NCBI GenBank assembly: GCA_947044405.1
Contig: CAMRHE010000332.1
Coordinates: 2,100,001-2,164,000, forward strand
Source: Leptodactylus fallax
Taxonomy: Eukaryota > Chordata > Amphibia > Anura > Leptodactylidae
Direction: 5' to 3'
DNA: 64,000 nucleotides
Below, one piece after another: positions 48,305-58,815 of the stretch. Each line of letters begins with the position of its first letter. Within the stretch, counting starts at the first letter, position 1. Position numbers and translations under genes: made by a program. The notes under the pieces are model-generated. The model saw only the letters and a list, made by a program, of their open reading frames with translations. It was not told the origin of the DNA and did no database searches.

Positions 48305-48574
48305 TCACCCCCCAGTAGTTGGTACAGTCTTACCCGTCTTGGGGTTAACAGGTCTGGGAGACGTCTGCAGTAGCTCTTCAGTGGCTTGGTACTGTTCCAC
48401 CAAAAAGACAAGCTGATCAGCCGTTGTAGGTCCTGCTCGTCCAACCCAGCGCTGGATCTAAGGTGGAAGCGATCTGGTATACTTGTCCAATACCACTCTC
48501 TCCACCATCTGTGCCGGAGTGGCCTCCTCAGGCTGAAGCCATTTATTTACCAGATAAATTAGATCATGCATCTG
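48305..48574 (-). pseudogene. Gmr1-like Gag: SCAN-like capsid segment
   Basis: The minus strand reads MHDLIYLVNKWLQPEE, then AQMVERVVLDKY, then SLPP and a TAG, then IQRWVG and DQLVFLVEQY in the same frame. The order W-L-x-P-E, Q-M-x-E-x-x-V-L, L-P, W-V matches the SCAN domain pattern. SCAN has been proposed to derive from the capsid C-terminal part of Gmr1-like gypsy elements, so a Gag origin fits the pol genes directly downstream. One in-frame stop breaks it. Confidence is high for the motif match, moderate for naming. Confidence 0.65.
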
Positions 48575-48631
48575 GGATCAGGGTTTCTCAGATAAAGTCC
48601 AGTGGTGCATTCTCCCAACACGTACATGCAG

Positions 48632-49040
48632 GTCCTCTTTAGGAATTGAAAGCTCACAGATAATAAGATGAAATCCCTGTTTGGGATCACAATTAAAATT
48701 CTACCATAACACAAGTGAATGAAGAAAAGAGAAATGTAAATCCCATCAATATTTGGTGTGACCTTTGCCCTTTGGAGGAGAAGTCCTGGAAGTGATGATC
48801 CGGCCCCCACAGATATAGCCCTGATCTCATCATCCTCCAGTCTGTCTGGGATAGCATGAAGAGACAGAAGGATTGGAGCAAGCCTACATCCACAAAAGAT
48901 CTGTGCTTAGTTCTCCAAGATGGCGGTGGAAACAACCTCCCTGCCCAGTTCTGCCACATACTGTCTGTACCTAGGAGAAGGCAAAGGTCACACCAAATAA
49001 ACTATAAACCCATCTATTTTTGAAAACATTCCTAGTGTAA
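48632..49040. mobile_element. Tc1-like transposon remnant
   Basis: It contains CATCAATATTTGGTGTGACC followed by CTTTGCCCTTTGGAGGAG, and AAACTATAAACCCATCTATT near the end. These are typical of Tc1-like element ends. It is duplicated at 60700-61110 as part of the ZNF-C/ZNF-D block duplication. No transposase frame is left. Confidence 0.5.
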
Positions 49041-49500
49041 TGCCACGTTAGGGCTTGCCACACAGTATAATGCCACATTGGTGTCTCTTCACACAGTATA
49101 TCACATTAGTGCACCTTCATTAGTTAGTGACACTGATCCGTCTACTCCATTTGACCACCAAGGAAGGTTAAATTAATATGAAATATTTTTTCGTAATTTT
49201 TTTCGTCTGATATTGACATGGAAATGTTCAGTTACTGTTAGCGCTGACATAAAATACTCCATAGCTGGTAGAACCGACACCCTAGAGTATAGATTACCCC
49301 ATGACGGCAGGGCCAACCACCTCCAGGACGTCGTAATAAGGCATTTGGCCAAAGTAAGGACATGGAAAAGCAGCCTGGCACCGTGCTTGTTCAGGGACTT
49401 AGTGGGAAAATTTAAAAGATAGGATTTAGTGGGATTATAAGGTCAAAAAGATATATGGCATAATGCCATAAGGTCAATACCGTAACGCCTGGACCGTAGC
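49041..49500. other. Duplicated intergenic block downstream of ZNF-C
   Basis: Closely matches 61111-61570 downstream of ZNF-D. No gene is recognised. Short frames with CLITTSCRRLAPP and VTEHFHVDI are conserved between copies only because of the duplication. Confidence 0.5.
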
Positions 49501-49504
49501 CCTG

Positions 49505-49657
49505 TGTCAGTTTTTGAAGGTCAACAAGATTTGATTTTTGAGTAAACCATTTGCAACATTTTAAGCATAAAAATGTCTGCACTCCTGTGCAACGTCTCTG
49601 ATATCTAACAAGATGTGATTTTCTGTTAAAACATTTTTCACATTCTGAAAGGGCGGT
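49505..49657 (-). pseudogene. ZNF-C 3' finger remnants beyond an inserted repeat
   Basis: Reading on, the sequence gives CEKCFNRKSHLVRYQRRC and then LCLKCCKWFTQKSNLVDLQ. These are two C2H2 fingers with lost His or altered Cys residues. They continue the ZNF-C finger array on the far side of the repeat at 49658-49918. Confidence 0.7.
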
Positions 49658-49918
49658 GGAGTTGGAGTCGTGGAGTCAGTCAGGAACAATTTTTGTCAGA
49701 GTAGGAAAAAAGTTACAGACCCTATAATAAAATAATTCATTATTTTAATTATATCATGCAATTTTTAATATTGTATAACTAATTAGATTCATAATTTGTT
49801 ACATATTTACTTTCATAGGAATCGAATGAAGGAGTCAGATTAGATGCAGGAGTCGGAGTCGGGCTGTTAGAAATTAGAGGAGTCTGAGAAGGTGGTTTGG
49901 CCTACTCTACAGCTATGC
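49658..49918. mobile_element. Dispersed GGAGTCGGAGTCGG-type repeat inserted in the ZNF-C finger array
   Basis: An AT-rich sequence with GGAGTTGGAGTCGTGGAG at one end and GGAGTCGGAGTCGG at the other splits the finger array. The flanks share TTCTGAA (CATTCTGAA before it, CTTTCTGAAC after it), consistent with a 7-8 bp target-site duplication. Copies or relatives of the repeat occur at 61716-61966, about 16490-16700, 3780-3960 and 190-290. The family is not identified. Confidence 0.65.
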
Positions 49919-51180
49919 TTTCTGAACATGAATATGGCTTCTCCCCCGTGTGAATTTTCTGATGTGTAATAAGAACTGCTTTTCGGTTAAAAGATTTCCC
50001 ACAATATGAACATGGAAACGGCTTCAACCCTGTGTGACTTCTTTCATGTTTGACAAGAGAATATTTCTCTCTAAAACATTTCCCACACTCTGAACATGAA
50101 AATGGTTTCTCCCCTGTGTGAGTTCTCTCATGTTTGACAAGGGAATATTTCTCTCTAAAACATTTCCCACATTCTAGACATGAATATGGCTTCTCCCCTG
50201 TGTGACTTCTCTGATGCATAATAAGAATTGATTTCCGAGCAAAACATTTTCCACATTCTGAACATGAAAATGGCCTCTCCCCTGTGTGAATTCTCTGATG
50301 TAGAAGAAGAATTGATTTCCGGTTAAAAAATTGCCCACATTCTGAGCATGGAAATAGCTTCTCCCCTGTGTGACTTCTTTCATGACTGACTAGATTACCT
50401 TTCTCAGTAAAACGTTTACCACATTGTGAGCATGAATATGGCTTCTCCCCTGTGTGACTTCTTTCATGTTTGACAAGATCTGATTTCCGGATAAAACCTT
50501 TCCCACATTCTGAGCAAGTATATGGTTTCTCCCCTGTGTGAATTCTCTGGTGTAAAACAAGCTCTGACTTCTGTTTAAAACATTTCTCACATTCTGAACA
50601 AGGATATTGCTTCTCTCCTGTGTGACTTCTTTCATGACTTACAAGATTAAATTTCACCTTAAAACTTTTCCCACATTGTGAACAAGAATATGGTTTATCT
50701 CGTGTGTGAACACTCTGATGTGTAACAAGATTTGCTTTCCGAGCAAAACATTTCCCACATTCTGAACATGAATATGGCTTCTCCCCTGTGTGAATTCTCT
50801 CGTGTCTAACAAGATCTGCTTTTGAAGTAAAACAATTCCCACATTCTAAACATGAATATGACTTCTTCCCTTTGTGAATTCCCTGTTGTTGAACTCTCCT
50901 TTTGTGGCTTTTATTTGGCTTCTCATTCTGTGATGGATCAGAAGATAGGACCTGTATAGAAGGACAGATGATGGCAGAAGATAGGACCGTATAGAAGGAT
51001 CAGATGATTGTCAGAAGTGGACCTGTATAGAAGGATCAGATGATAGATCTTTGATGTGAAGGGCTGAGGGTATATCTGGGATAATGACATGTTCTTCATA
51101 TGTGTCTTGTGTGATACCACCATCATCTGCTTTATAATCTGTAGATATGAGATGTCCCTCTGAGCTCCTTGTGCAGTCAT
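49902..51180 (-). pseudogene. ZNF-C exon 4 (linker with stop, then eleven fingers)
   Basis: The acceptor is CTTGTCAG|ATGACTG. The linker breaks at the TGA at 51013. The finger frame then runs from about 51005 down to 49902 and includes three fingers upstream of the first GTG at 50657. The fingers are [24 protein letters not shown], then eight more ending with [20 protein letters not shown]. The tail SESIAVE comes from an inserted repeat at 49658-49918 rather than from finger sequence. Confidence 0.75.
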
Positions 51181-51189
51181 CTGACAAGA

Positions 51190-52150
51190 AGAAAACGGAT
51201 TATTATAATATAATGATATTGTATAACATTTCTGTCATGTACACAGTCTCCCAGCAAATGATGAAGGCCAGTATAAGGAGTTCATCTATTTCCACTCCAT
51301 CAATTTTGTGCTCACCTTCCACTCAGGCTACAAACTGTCACATCCCATCACAGGGCTATAGAAGACTCTAATCATTGGAGCACCATAACTAACACAAAGA
51401 TCCAGCAATGGTAGGAAACAGAAGAGGTAGCAGAAAAAGACAAAGGAATATAATAAAAACTGAAAGGTAAACACCTAAAATAAGATCCTCTGTCACAGCG
51501 GGCAGTACTGGAAGACATTCTATATTTTCCATTATGTGCAGTCTCGGTCTTATTTATACATTTTCCAACTGCAAAAAGGTGTCTGTGATAACCCAGCCGT
51601 ATCAGCTGAGGAGGACAGGTCCCTATATTTCACTCATAGATCCAGGCCCCAAACTGTAGTGCTGCTTTGATAAAGATGGTCTTATTCAGACAACTTCCAA
51701 AGATTCCACCAAAATCTGATGATATTTTCAAAATCCAGGGGAATATCACCTACTGTATATAACAAGATCAGCCTCCAGGAAAGAGAAAAATGTGCTGACT
51801 GGTGGAGTCCCAATGGTGGGATCTACATCAATCAAAAAAATGGAGGCCATGTTCTCTTTGTCTTAATGGAGCTGTGGGTCAAGCATGCACACTGTCTCTC
51901 CAGCCATTCTCTATGGATTAGCCGATACTGTACTACAGAGATACGGTAGATGAACGCTGTACTGCCAGAAAGAATAAACGGTGCAACAGTGTCCATGTTC
52001 AACCTGACACTCAATTCATACAGAAGAAGGAATGGTACTGCCTATATGATCAATGATGTTCTCTTACTGGATGGAACTGGAGGAAACACATACAGGGACT
52101 GAATTCATTCTTTCCATACAGATAATGAGAGGCCGTGTGTATTTAGTCAT
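51190..52150. other. ZNF-C intron 3
   Basis: 979-bp phase-1 intron. The same intron in ZNF-D (62823-63261) matches at both ends but lacks about 500 bp (51560-52075), a deletion in D or insertion in C. No gene inside. Confidence 0.6.
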
Positions 52151-52159
52151 GTCTATTAC

Positions 52160-52283
52160 CTGCTGATGTGAGGGGCTGCTGATCCTCCATCATCACCTCC
52201 TTGTACACATCTTTGTGTCCTTCTAAATACTCCCACTCCTCCATGGAGAAATAGACAGTGACATCCTGACACCTTATAGGAAC
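52160..52283 (-). CDS. ZNF-C exon 3 (KRAB-A-like box)
   Basis: The 124-nt phase-1 exon encodes [20 protein letters not shown] and the VMMED half. It is intact. Confidence 0.82.
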
Positions 52284-52362
52284 CTGACAACACAATGATA
52301 CAGTCATCACCAGATCCCTTCATAGCTCCTGTATAATGTCCCAGTATTCCCAGCAGTGTCAC

Positions 52363-52542
52363 CTCTCCAGTCAGCAGCTCAATCATCTTGTTGGTGAGTT
52401 CTAGGATCTTCTGTCCATTGATCTCCTCATGTATCAGGGAGTGAGGTGGAGGCCCCGGGATTGGGCTCAGGGTTCTCCCCCATCCTTCAGATACAGGAGC
52501 CTGACAGCGCCCACTAGAGGTCTTCTTCACTACTGTGTAATC
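52363..52542 (-). CDS. ZNF-C exon 2 (second leader exon, 60 aa)
   Basis: DYTVVKK... to ELLTGE, with acceptor CATAAACAG|GAT and donor GAG|GTGACAC. It is intact and in frame with exons 1 and 3. Confidence 0.8.
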
Positions 52543-52584
52543 CTGTTTATGGAGAGACACATTAATAAATATCACTACATACAT

Positions 52585-52884
52585 GTCCAGAGTCCCTCAC
52601 CTCTCCAGTCATATCATCTGTTATTACTATAGATAAGAATGATGTAATGTGACATCATCAGAATCTCTCACCTCTCCAGTCATATCATCTGTTATTACTA
52701 TAGATAAGAATGATGTAATGTGACATCATCAGAATCTCTCACCTCTCCAGTCATATCATCTGTTATTACTATAGATAAGAATGATGTAATGTGACATCAT
52801 CAGAATCTCTCACCTCTCCAGTCATATCATCTGTTATTACTATAGATAAGAATGATGTAATGTGACATCATCAGAATCTCTCAC
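52585..52884. repeat. 71-bp tandem repeats in ZNF-C intron 1
   Basis: About four uninterrupted units with no LINE fragment fill the 342-bp intron. Confidence 0.9.
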
Positions 52885-52968
52885 CTCTCCAGTAAGCTGG
52901 TACAGTATCTCTAGGGTGAGATGGACTATACGTTCTGCCATCTTCTCTTTATCGCTTCCTCCATCCAT
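52885..52968 (-). CDS. ZNF-C exon 1 (leader, 28 aa)
   Basis: Same as ZNF-A exon 1 except that FNL reads VHL. Donor GAGAG|GTGAGAG. Confidence 0.75.
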
Positions 52969-53203
52969 TCTTGACTGGTTAAAATTTTGTTATATTGCAG
53001 GAACCTGAATGGAAAGAAAATGAACTAATTTAAAATCATACAAATGTAAGATGGGCATCATTCTGAAGCTCGTGATTCTGATCTGCTGTGAAGAAAGTTT
53101 TAATCTTCTATTGAACATAAACATGTGGAGCCTTTTTAAAAGAGGATTTGTCGCAAGGACTGAAAAGCCCAATCACATACTTATACATACATACATACAT
53201 ATC

Positions 53204-54064
53204 CATAGCTCCCAACCATCCCGCATCTAGCGGGACAGTCCCGATTTCACACTGCTGTCCCGCGGTCCCGCATAGCTTACAGTTTGTCCCGCTATTCCCC
53301 TGAAGTGTTTTGCTGTTAACAAACTTTATTAGGGTAGGGTAAAGGCTAAATGGTAGATGATAAATCCTAATGGCTAAAGGACCTTTGATGACGTCATGAA
53401 CATGTGATCAGACTCTTGTGTGGGCGGAGCTATTCTGGATACTGAGGGACACACTGTGATGTTACGCATAAAGCTGGGAACAGAGAGTGATCGAAGATAA
53501 GTAGGAGAGAAGAGCATGTGTGAGCAAGAGGGGAGAACTGCCGGCAGATGTAGGGAGCAGTTAAACTGGGAGCAGATTAAGGGGGCAATTAAACTGGTAG
53601 CAAATAAAGGGGGACATTAAATTGTTGGTAGATGGAGGAGGCAATTAAACTGGGGGCAGATGAAGGGGGCATTAAGCTGGTGACATGAAGGGGGAACATT
53701 AAATTGGTGGCAGATAAAGGGGGACATTAAGATGGTGGCAGATAAAGGGGGACATTAAACTGGGGGCAGATGAAGGGGGCATTAAGTTGGTGGCAGATGA
53801 AGGGGACATTAAACTGGGATCAGATGGAGGGGGAGTTTAAATTGGGGCACGAGAAGAGGGACTTAGTACTGTGGGGAAATTGGAGGGGACCATTATAATG
53901 TGGGGGCATATAATGTTAGGGTGACTGTAGGAGCATTATACTGTGTGGGGGCACATGGAAAAATAGATGAGAATAGGCGGATTCAACGTAGAGGTGGGTG
54001 GAGCTAAATTTGCTGCGCCGCATATTTTGTCCCTCTTTCTGTCCTTTGAAAGTTGGGAGGTATG
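53204..54064. mobile_element. TIR DNA element with internal minisatellite, inserted upstream of ZNF-C
   Basis: CATAGCTCCCAACC at the left and GTTGGGAGGTATG at the right are inverted repeats. Inside are a full CRE palindrome TGACGTCA (53389-53396), about ten copies of a GCAGATGAAGGGGGCATTAA minisatellite (53550-53880), and no transposase. The paralogous flank of ZNF-A near 9838 lacks it. Confidence 0.65.
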
Positions 54065-54169
54065 CTTTATCTGATTGGTGATGTCACCATGAATATTTTG
54101 GTGTTTTGTTTATCCAAATCCGTTCTGCCATTCCAAAGCCCCTTCAGTGTTGACACAAAGTAGGCTCTA

Positions 54170-54775
54170 CTAGCCAGTTGGTGAATCCGTTGTAGTCACG
54201 CTTAGGGGAATGCTCTCCCTATGGCCGGAGCCCCACATGGCGTACCTCTGCGGACTTTTTGTGAAAAGTGCTGTGGGAAAAACCGCAATGTGTATCCGCT
54301 GTGTTTTATCCCGCAGCGCTTTATCACTGCGGCCTGCTACATGGGGCCTGCGCCTATAAGAGCCTTTTTTCCTGCCCCTTTCGGGTCCTTCATCCAGACC
54401 TGTTGTAGCTGTTGTGGCTATGTGTCCATACAATGTGATTCTGGAAGTGAGCACTGACTTTGTACGAAGGTTATCGGAGCAAATCTATTGTGTGTCTTAG
54501 AAGCAAGACCCATAGAAGCTGTGGCCAAACCCCTGTGAGAAATGGGCAATCACTGTGAGCTACCCCGAAGACGCTGCTCTCACATTGAGAAAGGTTACTG
54601 AGCGTTCAGTGACTTTACTGCCGAGCTGAACTGCTGTTGTTGCTGCAACTGAGCAACTGCCATCAACAACTAGTGAGGGAGCAACTTCTACCTCAATACA
54701 GTGCTGAAGACATCGAGCCCTACGTAAGTTGTGTGTCCTTTCCTTGGGTAGGTCGTGCAACAAGGAACAGAGGAC
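54170..54775 (+). promoter_or_regulatory. GC-richer 5'-flank block with TATA-like box and donor site (copy 2)
   Basis: Near-identical copy of 9925-10530, with the TATA-like box at about 54352-54364 and the donor-like CTACGTAAGT near 54720. Retention of both elements in both copies is expected for a recent duplication and is not by itself evidence of function. Confidence 0.3.
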
Positions 54776-54794
54776 CTAGTAGATTAGTGCCCTG

Positions 54795-54833
54795 TGTGTG
54801 TGTGTGATATATATATACACCTCTGCCTGTACA

Positions 54834-54869
<36 letters not shown>

Positions 54870-55015
54870 ACATGCACATACCTCCACCTGTACACTATAT
54901 ATACACACATACCTCCACCTGTACACTATATATACAGTATATACACATACCTTCACCTGTACACTATATATATATATATATATACACACATACCTATATC
55001 TGTACACTATGTATA
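54795..55015. repeat. (TA)n and TACCTCCACCTGTACACTAT minisatellite (duplicate)
   Basis: Paralog of 10548-10780 with different TA-run lengths. Confidence 0.9.
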
Positions 55016-55072
55016 TAGGAGATGAGGTGTCCTACTGTGTGGGAGGAGTCCGGCTCCAGGCTGTATTACTAG

Positions 55073-55130
55073 AGGAGCTAAAGGACCTGTGATGATGTCA
55101 TGACCATTTGAGTCAGTCATGTGTGTGGGC
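55073..55130. promoter_or_regulatory. CRE/E-box-like module upstream of ZNF-C
   Basis: Single copy, paralogous to that at 10838-10895. It is about 2.1 kb upstream of the ZNF-C ATG, or about 1.25 kb without the inserted element at 53204-54064. Confidence 0.35.
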
Positions 55131-55299
55131 GGAGTGAGATTTCAGACTGTGCTTCCTTCTTGAATATATGACAATGTCCGTACAAGCCACTAGACCTGTG
55201 TGCTGGGGCCGGTTCAGGCTGCCACAGACCGTGGCCTGTAAGAAGATTGTAAGGAGTGTAGAGGCAACCAGACTATTATTATTATTTATTTATAGAACA

Positions 55300-55500
55300 C
55301 CATTAATCCCATGGTTCTGTACATTATTATATTCCATGGTGCTCTGTACATTATTATATTAATCCCATGGTGCTCTGCACATTATTATATTAATTCCATG
55401 GTGCTCTGCACATTATTATATTAATTCCATGGTGCTGTACATTATTATATTAAATCCATGGTTCTCTGTACATTATTATACTAATTCCATGGTGCTTTAC
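55300..55500. repeat. About 30-bp minisatellite (duplicate, fewer copies)
   Basis: About seven copies of the same unit as at 12347-12815, in the paralogous position upstream of ZNF-C. Confidence 0.9.
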
Positions 55501-55629
55501 ATTTGAGGGTTTACATACAGTACACAAAATATACAAAACAAATACAATACTAACAGTGACCAACAGGCACAATGGGATAGAGGGCCCTGCCCGCTAGGGC
55601 TTACAATCTATGAGACTAAGCTTTGTAAA

Positions 55630-56583
55630 AGCAGATTTTAGGTGCAACTCATCCAGCTGCTACCTACAGAAGTATTCTGATGACTCTGCAATAGTAGGCC
55701 TCATCACAGACGATGATGACAGGGAGTACAGAGAACTGAACCGGGTTTTTGTGGACTGGTGCCATCGGAACCACCTGAAGATTAACGCGGGGAAGACCAA
55801 GGAGATGGTGGTGGACTTCCGTAAAGGCAGATGCCCTCCTAAACCAGTGGACATCCTGGGGACGGGCATCGAGATTGTGAACACCTATAAGTACCTGGGT
55901 GTGCTCCTTAATAATAAGCTGGACTGGGCAGATCACATGGAGGTCCTGTACAGGAAGGGCCACAGCAGGCTCTACCTGCTTAGGAAGCTGAGAGACTTTG
56001 GAATCCGGGGGGCACTTCTTAGGACTTTCTTCAACTCGGTAGTGGCATCAGCCTTCTTCTTTGGAGTTGCCTGCTGGGGGAGCAGTATATCAACCAGGGA
56101 CAGAAATAAACTTGACAAGCTGATTAGAAGGGCCAGCTCTGTCCTGGGGAGCCCACTGGACCCAGTGCAGGTGGTGGGTGACAGAAGGATACTGTCCGTG
56201 GTGAGCTCCATGCAGAAGAAGAAGTCCCATCCCATGCATGAGACTGTGATCGCGCTGAGCAGTACTGTCAGTGACCGACTGCTCCACCCTAGGTGTGAGA
56301 AGGAGCGCTATCGGAAGTCTTTCCTCCCCACCGCGGTTAGGCTGTACAACCAGCACCGACCTAAGCGGAGATCAATACATACAGAGAACTGAAATATCTC
56401 TCTGCCTGTTAAATCCCCCCCCCCCCCTCTGCTACGTCCTATCTGTCTGTCTACTATCAATGTAATGCCTCTTACCTTGGAACATTCCTGTACATGTTGT
56501 ATTTGTATTTGTATCTGCTTATCTTATCTTATCTTTGCTGCTGTAACACACTGAATTTCCCCATTGTGGGACTATTAAAGGAC

Positions 56584-56625
<42 letters not shown>

Positions 56626-56640
56626 AAGGATTTGACGCTC
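55630..56640 (+). mobile_element. LINE fragment of a second type (RT C-terminal part) with (TTA)n tail
   Basis: The 55610-56392 frame reads KYSDDSAIVGLI (YxDD box), HLKINAGKTKEMVVDFRKG, YKYLGVLLNNKLDW, LYLLRKLRDFG, VACWGSSIS and LLHPRCEKERYRKSFLP. This is the palm, thumb and C-terminal region of a non-LTR RT of Rex1/CR1-like type. It is open for about 250 residues, so it is young, but 5'-truncated. The end is GTGGGACTATTAAAGGACT followed by (TTA)n at 56584-56625. Confidence 0.82.
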
Positions 56641-56749
56641 ACTGTCTGGATAAAGTACCAGCATCAGGGTTACCGCAGCGACCAGTGATGGCAAACTCTG
56701 AGCTTCGGGTGTCAAAATTCGTAAAAAAACAGTTTAACTCGGCTGCCGT

Positions 56750-57030
56750 GTCATATCTTTTAATGGCCCCCACACAGTCTCTGACCCCTTTCCCCCCCAC
56801 CACAGCATATGATCACCTTTATTTACCCCCAACACAAAAACACACGGAATATGACCCCCTATGTATGGCCCCCACACAGTATCTGACCCCTTTTTTTAGC
56901 CCCCACACAGCGAATGATCACCCTTATTTACCCCTCACACACACATATGATCCCCATATTTATGGCTCCCACACAATTTATGACCCTTTTTATACCCCTT
57001 TTTTAAAGTCCTCCCTTAGTATACGACCCC
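56750..57030. repeat. Degenerate about 60-bp tandem repeat (duplicate)
   Basis: Matches 12840-13180 and continues into the shared GTTATTCCATNGCCTCAGGC-type sequence at 57070-57160, paralogous to 13470-13560. Confidence 0.7.
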
Positions 57031-57679
57031 CTAAGTAGCTGTCAATTAAAAAAAAAAATACCGCCCCCTAGTTATTCCATTGCCTCAGGCTGCCTCATAG
57101 AAGGTGCGCCCCTGTGGCTGCTACTTGGTTCGGACAATGTGTGTCACCCAAAATGTCTTTGGTGCAGCATGTTTATATTGTATTACAGGGGTTGGCAATC
57201 CCCGGCATTTGGCACACGCTTATTTCTCTGGCACGGGCAGCCCAAATCCTCGCCCAGCTGTTTCGATCGGACCAAACACAGCCCAAACAATACTACTATT
57301 AATATACTGTGTGGTCTCTTCAGAGTATAATAAGCGGAGCTCCCGGGGAGTTGATGAAACATAAAAAAAACACGGTTACTCACTTTCCCTGAGATCCACG
57401 GTGGCTCTGTGCTCTGCAGGCGCTTCTGCCTGAAGTCAGCAACCACTGATAGGGCCTCAGGTGTCATGTCCGGCATCATTACACATAATGAAGCCAACTT
57501 GACCCCTGAGGCCCAATCAGTGGTTTCTGACTTCAGGCAGAAGCACCGAAGCGAACACAGGGCTGCCACGGAGCGCAGGGAAGGTGAGTTTGTCATCTCT
57601 CTTGGCCCTCCACTTATTATACTCTGAAGAGACCCCACAGTATAATAATAGCTAGTGAATGGCAAAAATTGGCTGCTAT

Positions 57680-58815
57680 GGGACATAACACCGTGTGCAG
57701 GGGCCGCTGTGAGACATAATACCTTGTGCAGGGGCCGCTGTGAGACATAATACCGTGTGCAGGGGCCACTATGAGACATAATACCGTGTGCAGGGGCCGC
57801 TATGAGACATAATACCATGTGCAGGGGCCGCTGTGAGACATAATACCATGTGCAGGGGCCGCTGTGAGACATAATACCGTGTGCAGGGGCCGCTGTGAGA
57901 CATAATACCATGTGCAGGGGCCTGCTATGGGATATAATACCGTATGAAGGGGCCACTATGAGACATAATATCGTGTGCAGGGGACACTATGGGACATATA
58001 CCGTATGCAAGGGCTGCTATGGGACATAATACCTTGTGCAGGGGCCGCTGTGAGACATAATACCTTGTGCAGGGGCCGCTGTGAGACATAATACCGTGTG
58101 CAGGGGTCGCTGTGAGACATAATACCGTGTGCAGGGGTCGCTATGAGACATAATACCTTGTACAGGGGCCGCTGTGAGACATAATATCATGTGCAGGGGC
58201 CGCTATGGGACATATACCGAGTGCAAGGGCTGCTATGGGACATAATATCTTGTGCAGGGGCCGCTGTGAGACATAATACCTTGTGCAGGGGCCGCTGTGA
58301 GACATAATACTGTGTGCAGGGGTCGCTATGAGACATGATATCGTGTGCAGGGGCCGCTATGAGACATAATACCATGTGCAGGGGCCGCTATGGGACATAA
58401 TACCGTGTGCAGGGAATGCTATGGGACATAATAAATTCTGCAGGAGCCGCTGTTAGACATACCTTGTGCAAGGGCCGATATGAGACATAATATCGTGTGC
58501 AGGGGCCGCTATGGGATATAATACCGTGTGCAGGGGCCGCTTTGGGATATAATACCGTGTGCAGGGGCCACTATGGGACATAATACCGTGTGAAGGGGCC
58601 ACTATGAGACATAATATCATGTGCAGGGGCCGTTATGGGATATATACCGTGTGCAAGGGCTGCTATGGGACATAATATCTTGTGCAGGGGCTGCTGTGAG
58701 ACATAATACTGTGTGCAGGGGTCGCTGTGAGACATAATATCGTGTGCAGGGGCCGCTATGAGAAATAATACCGTGTGCAGGGGCTGCTATGGAATATAAT
58801 ACCCTATGCAGAGGC
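57680..58815. repeat. About 31-bp minisatellite
   Basis: Around 36 units of GGGGCCGCTATGAGACATAA plus TACCGTGTGCA, with variation. The 257-residue minus-strand frame over it is a by-product of the repeat. Confidence 0.93.

Larger units (their letters stand above)
45769..48630 (-). mobile_element. Ty3/gypsy retrotransposon remnant, Gmr1-like (gag-PR-INT-RT order)
   Basis: All domains are on the minus strand in the order Gag, protease, integrase, RT. I saw no LTRs. The 3' end is cut at about 45769, and the 5' end lies between 48575 and 48632, where sequence shared with 60700-61080 resumes. Frameshifts and stops show it is dead. The Ty1/copia-like order within a Ty3/gypsy-type pol is the hallmark of the Gmr1 group. 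Confidence 0.78.
49902..52968 (-). pseudogene. ZNF-C: KRAB-like C2H2 gene, 11 fingers, broken in the linker
   Basis: Exons 52968-52885, 52542-52363, 52283-52160 and 51180-49902 have intact splice sites. In exon 4 the linker contains a garbled triplication of the SSDPSIQV codons (about 50940-51040). This creates an in-frame TGA at 51013-51011 and then a shift into the finger frame. From there the frame is open through eleven fingers to a TAG, ending SESIAVE. Exon 4 therefore cannot be translated continuously from the KRAB exon as written. Either this is a young pseudogene or the repeat is mis-sequenced; the intact fingers favour recent loss or error. An internal start would give a finger-only protein. 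Confidence 0.7.

Noticed and set aside
55610..56392. 260-residue open frame as a host gene
   Set aside because: The YSDD box and downstream motifs identify it as a 5'-truncated LINE RT; the (TTA)n tail and lack of an upstream exon agree.
57183..57956. 257-residue minus-strand ORF with repeated HGIMSHSGPCTWYYV-type units
   Set aside because: It is a translation of the 31-bp minisatellite; 31 is not a multiple of 3, so the frame rotates and survives by chance.
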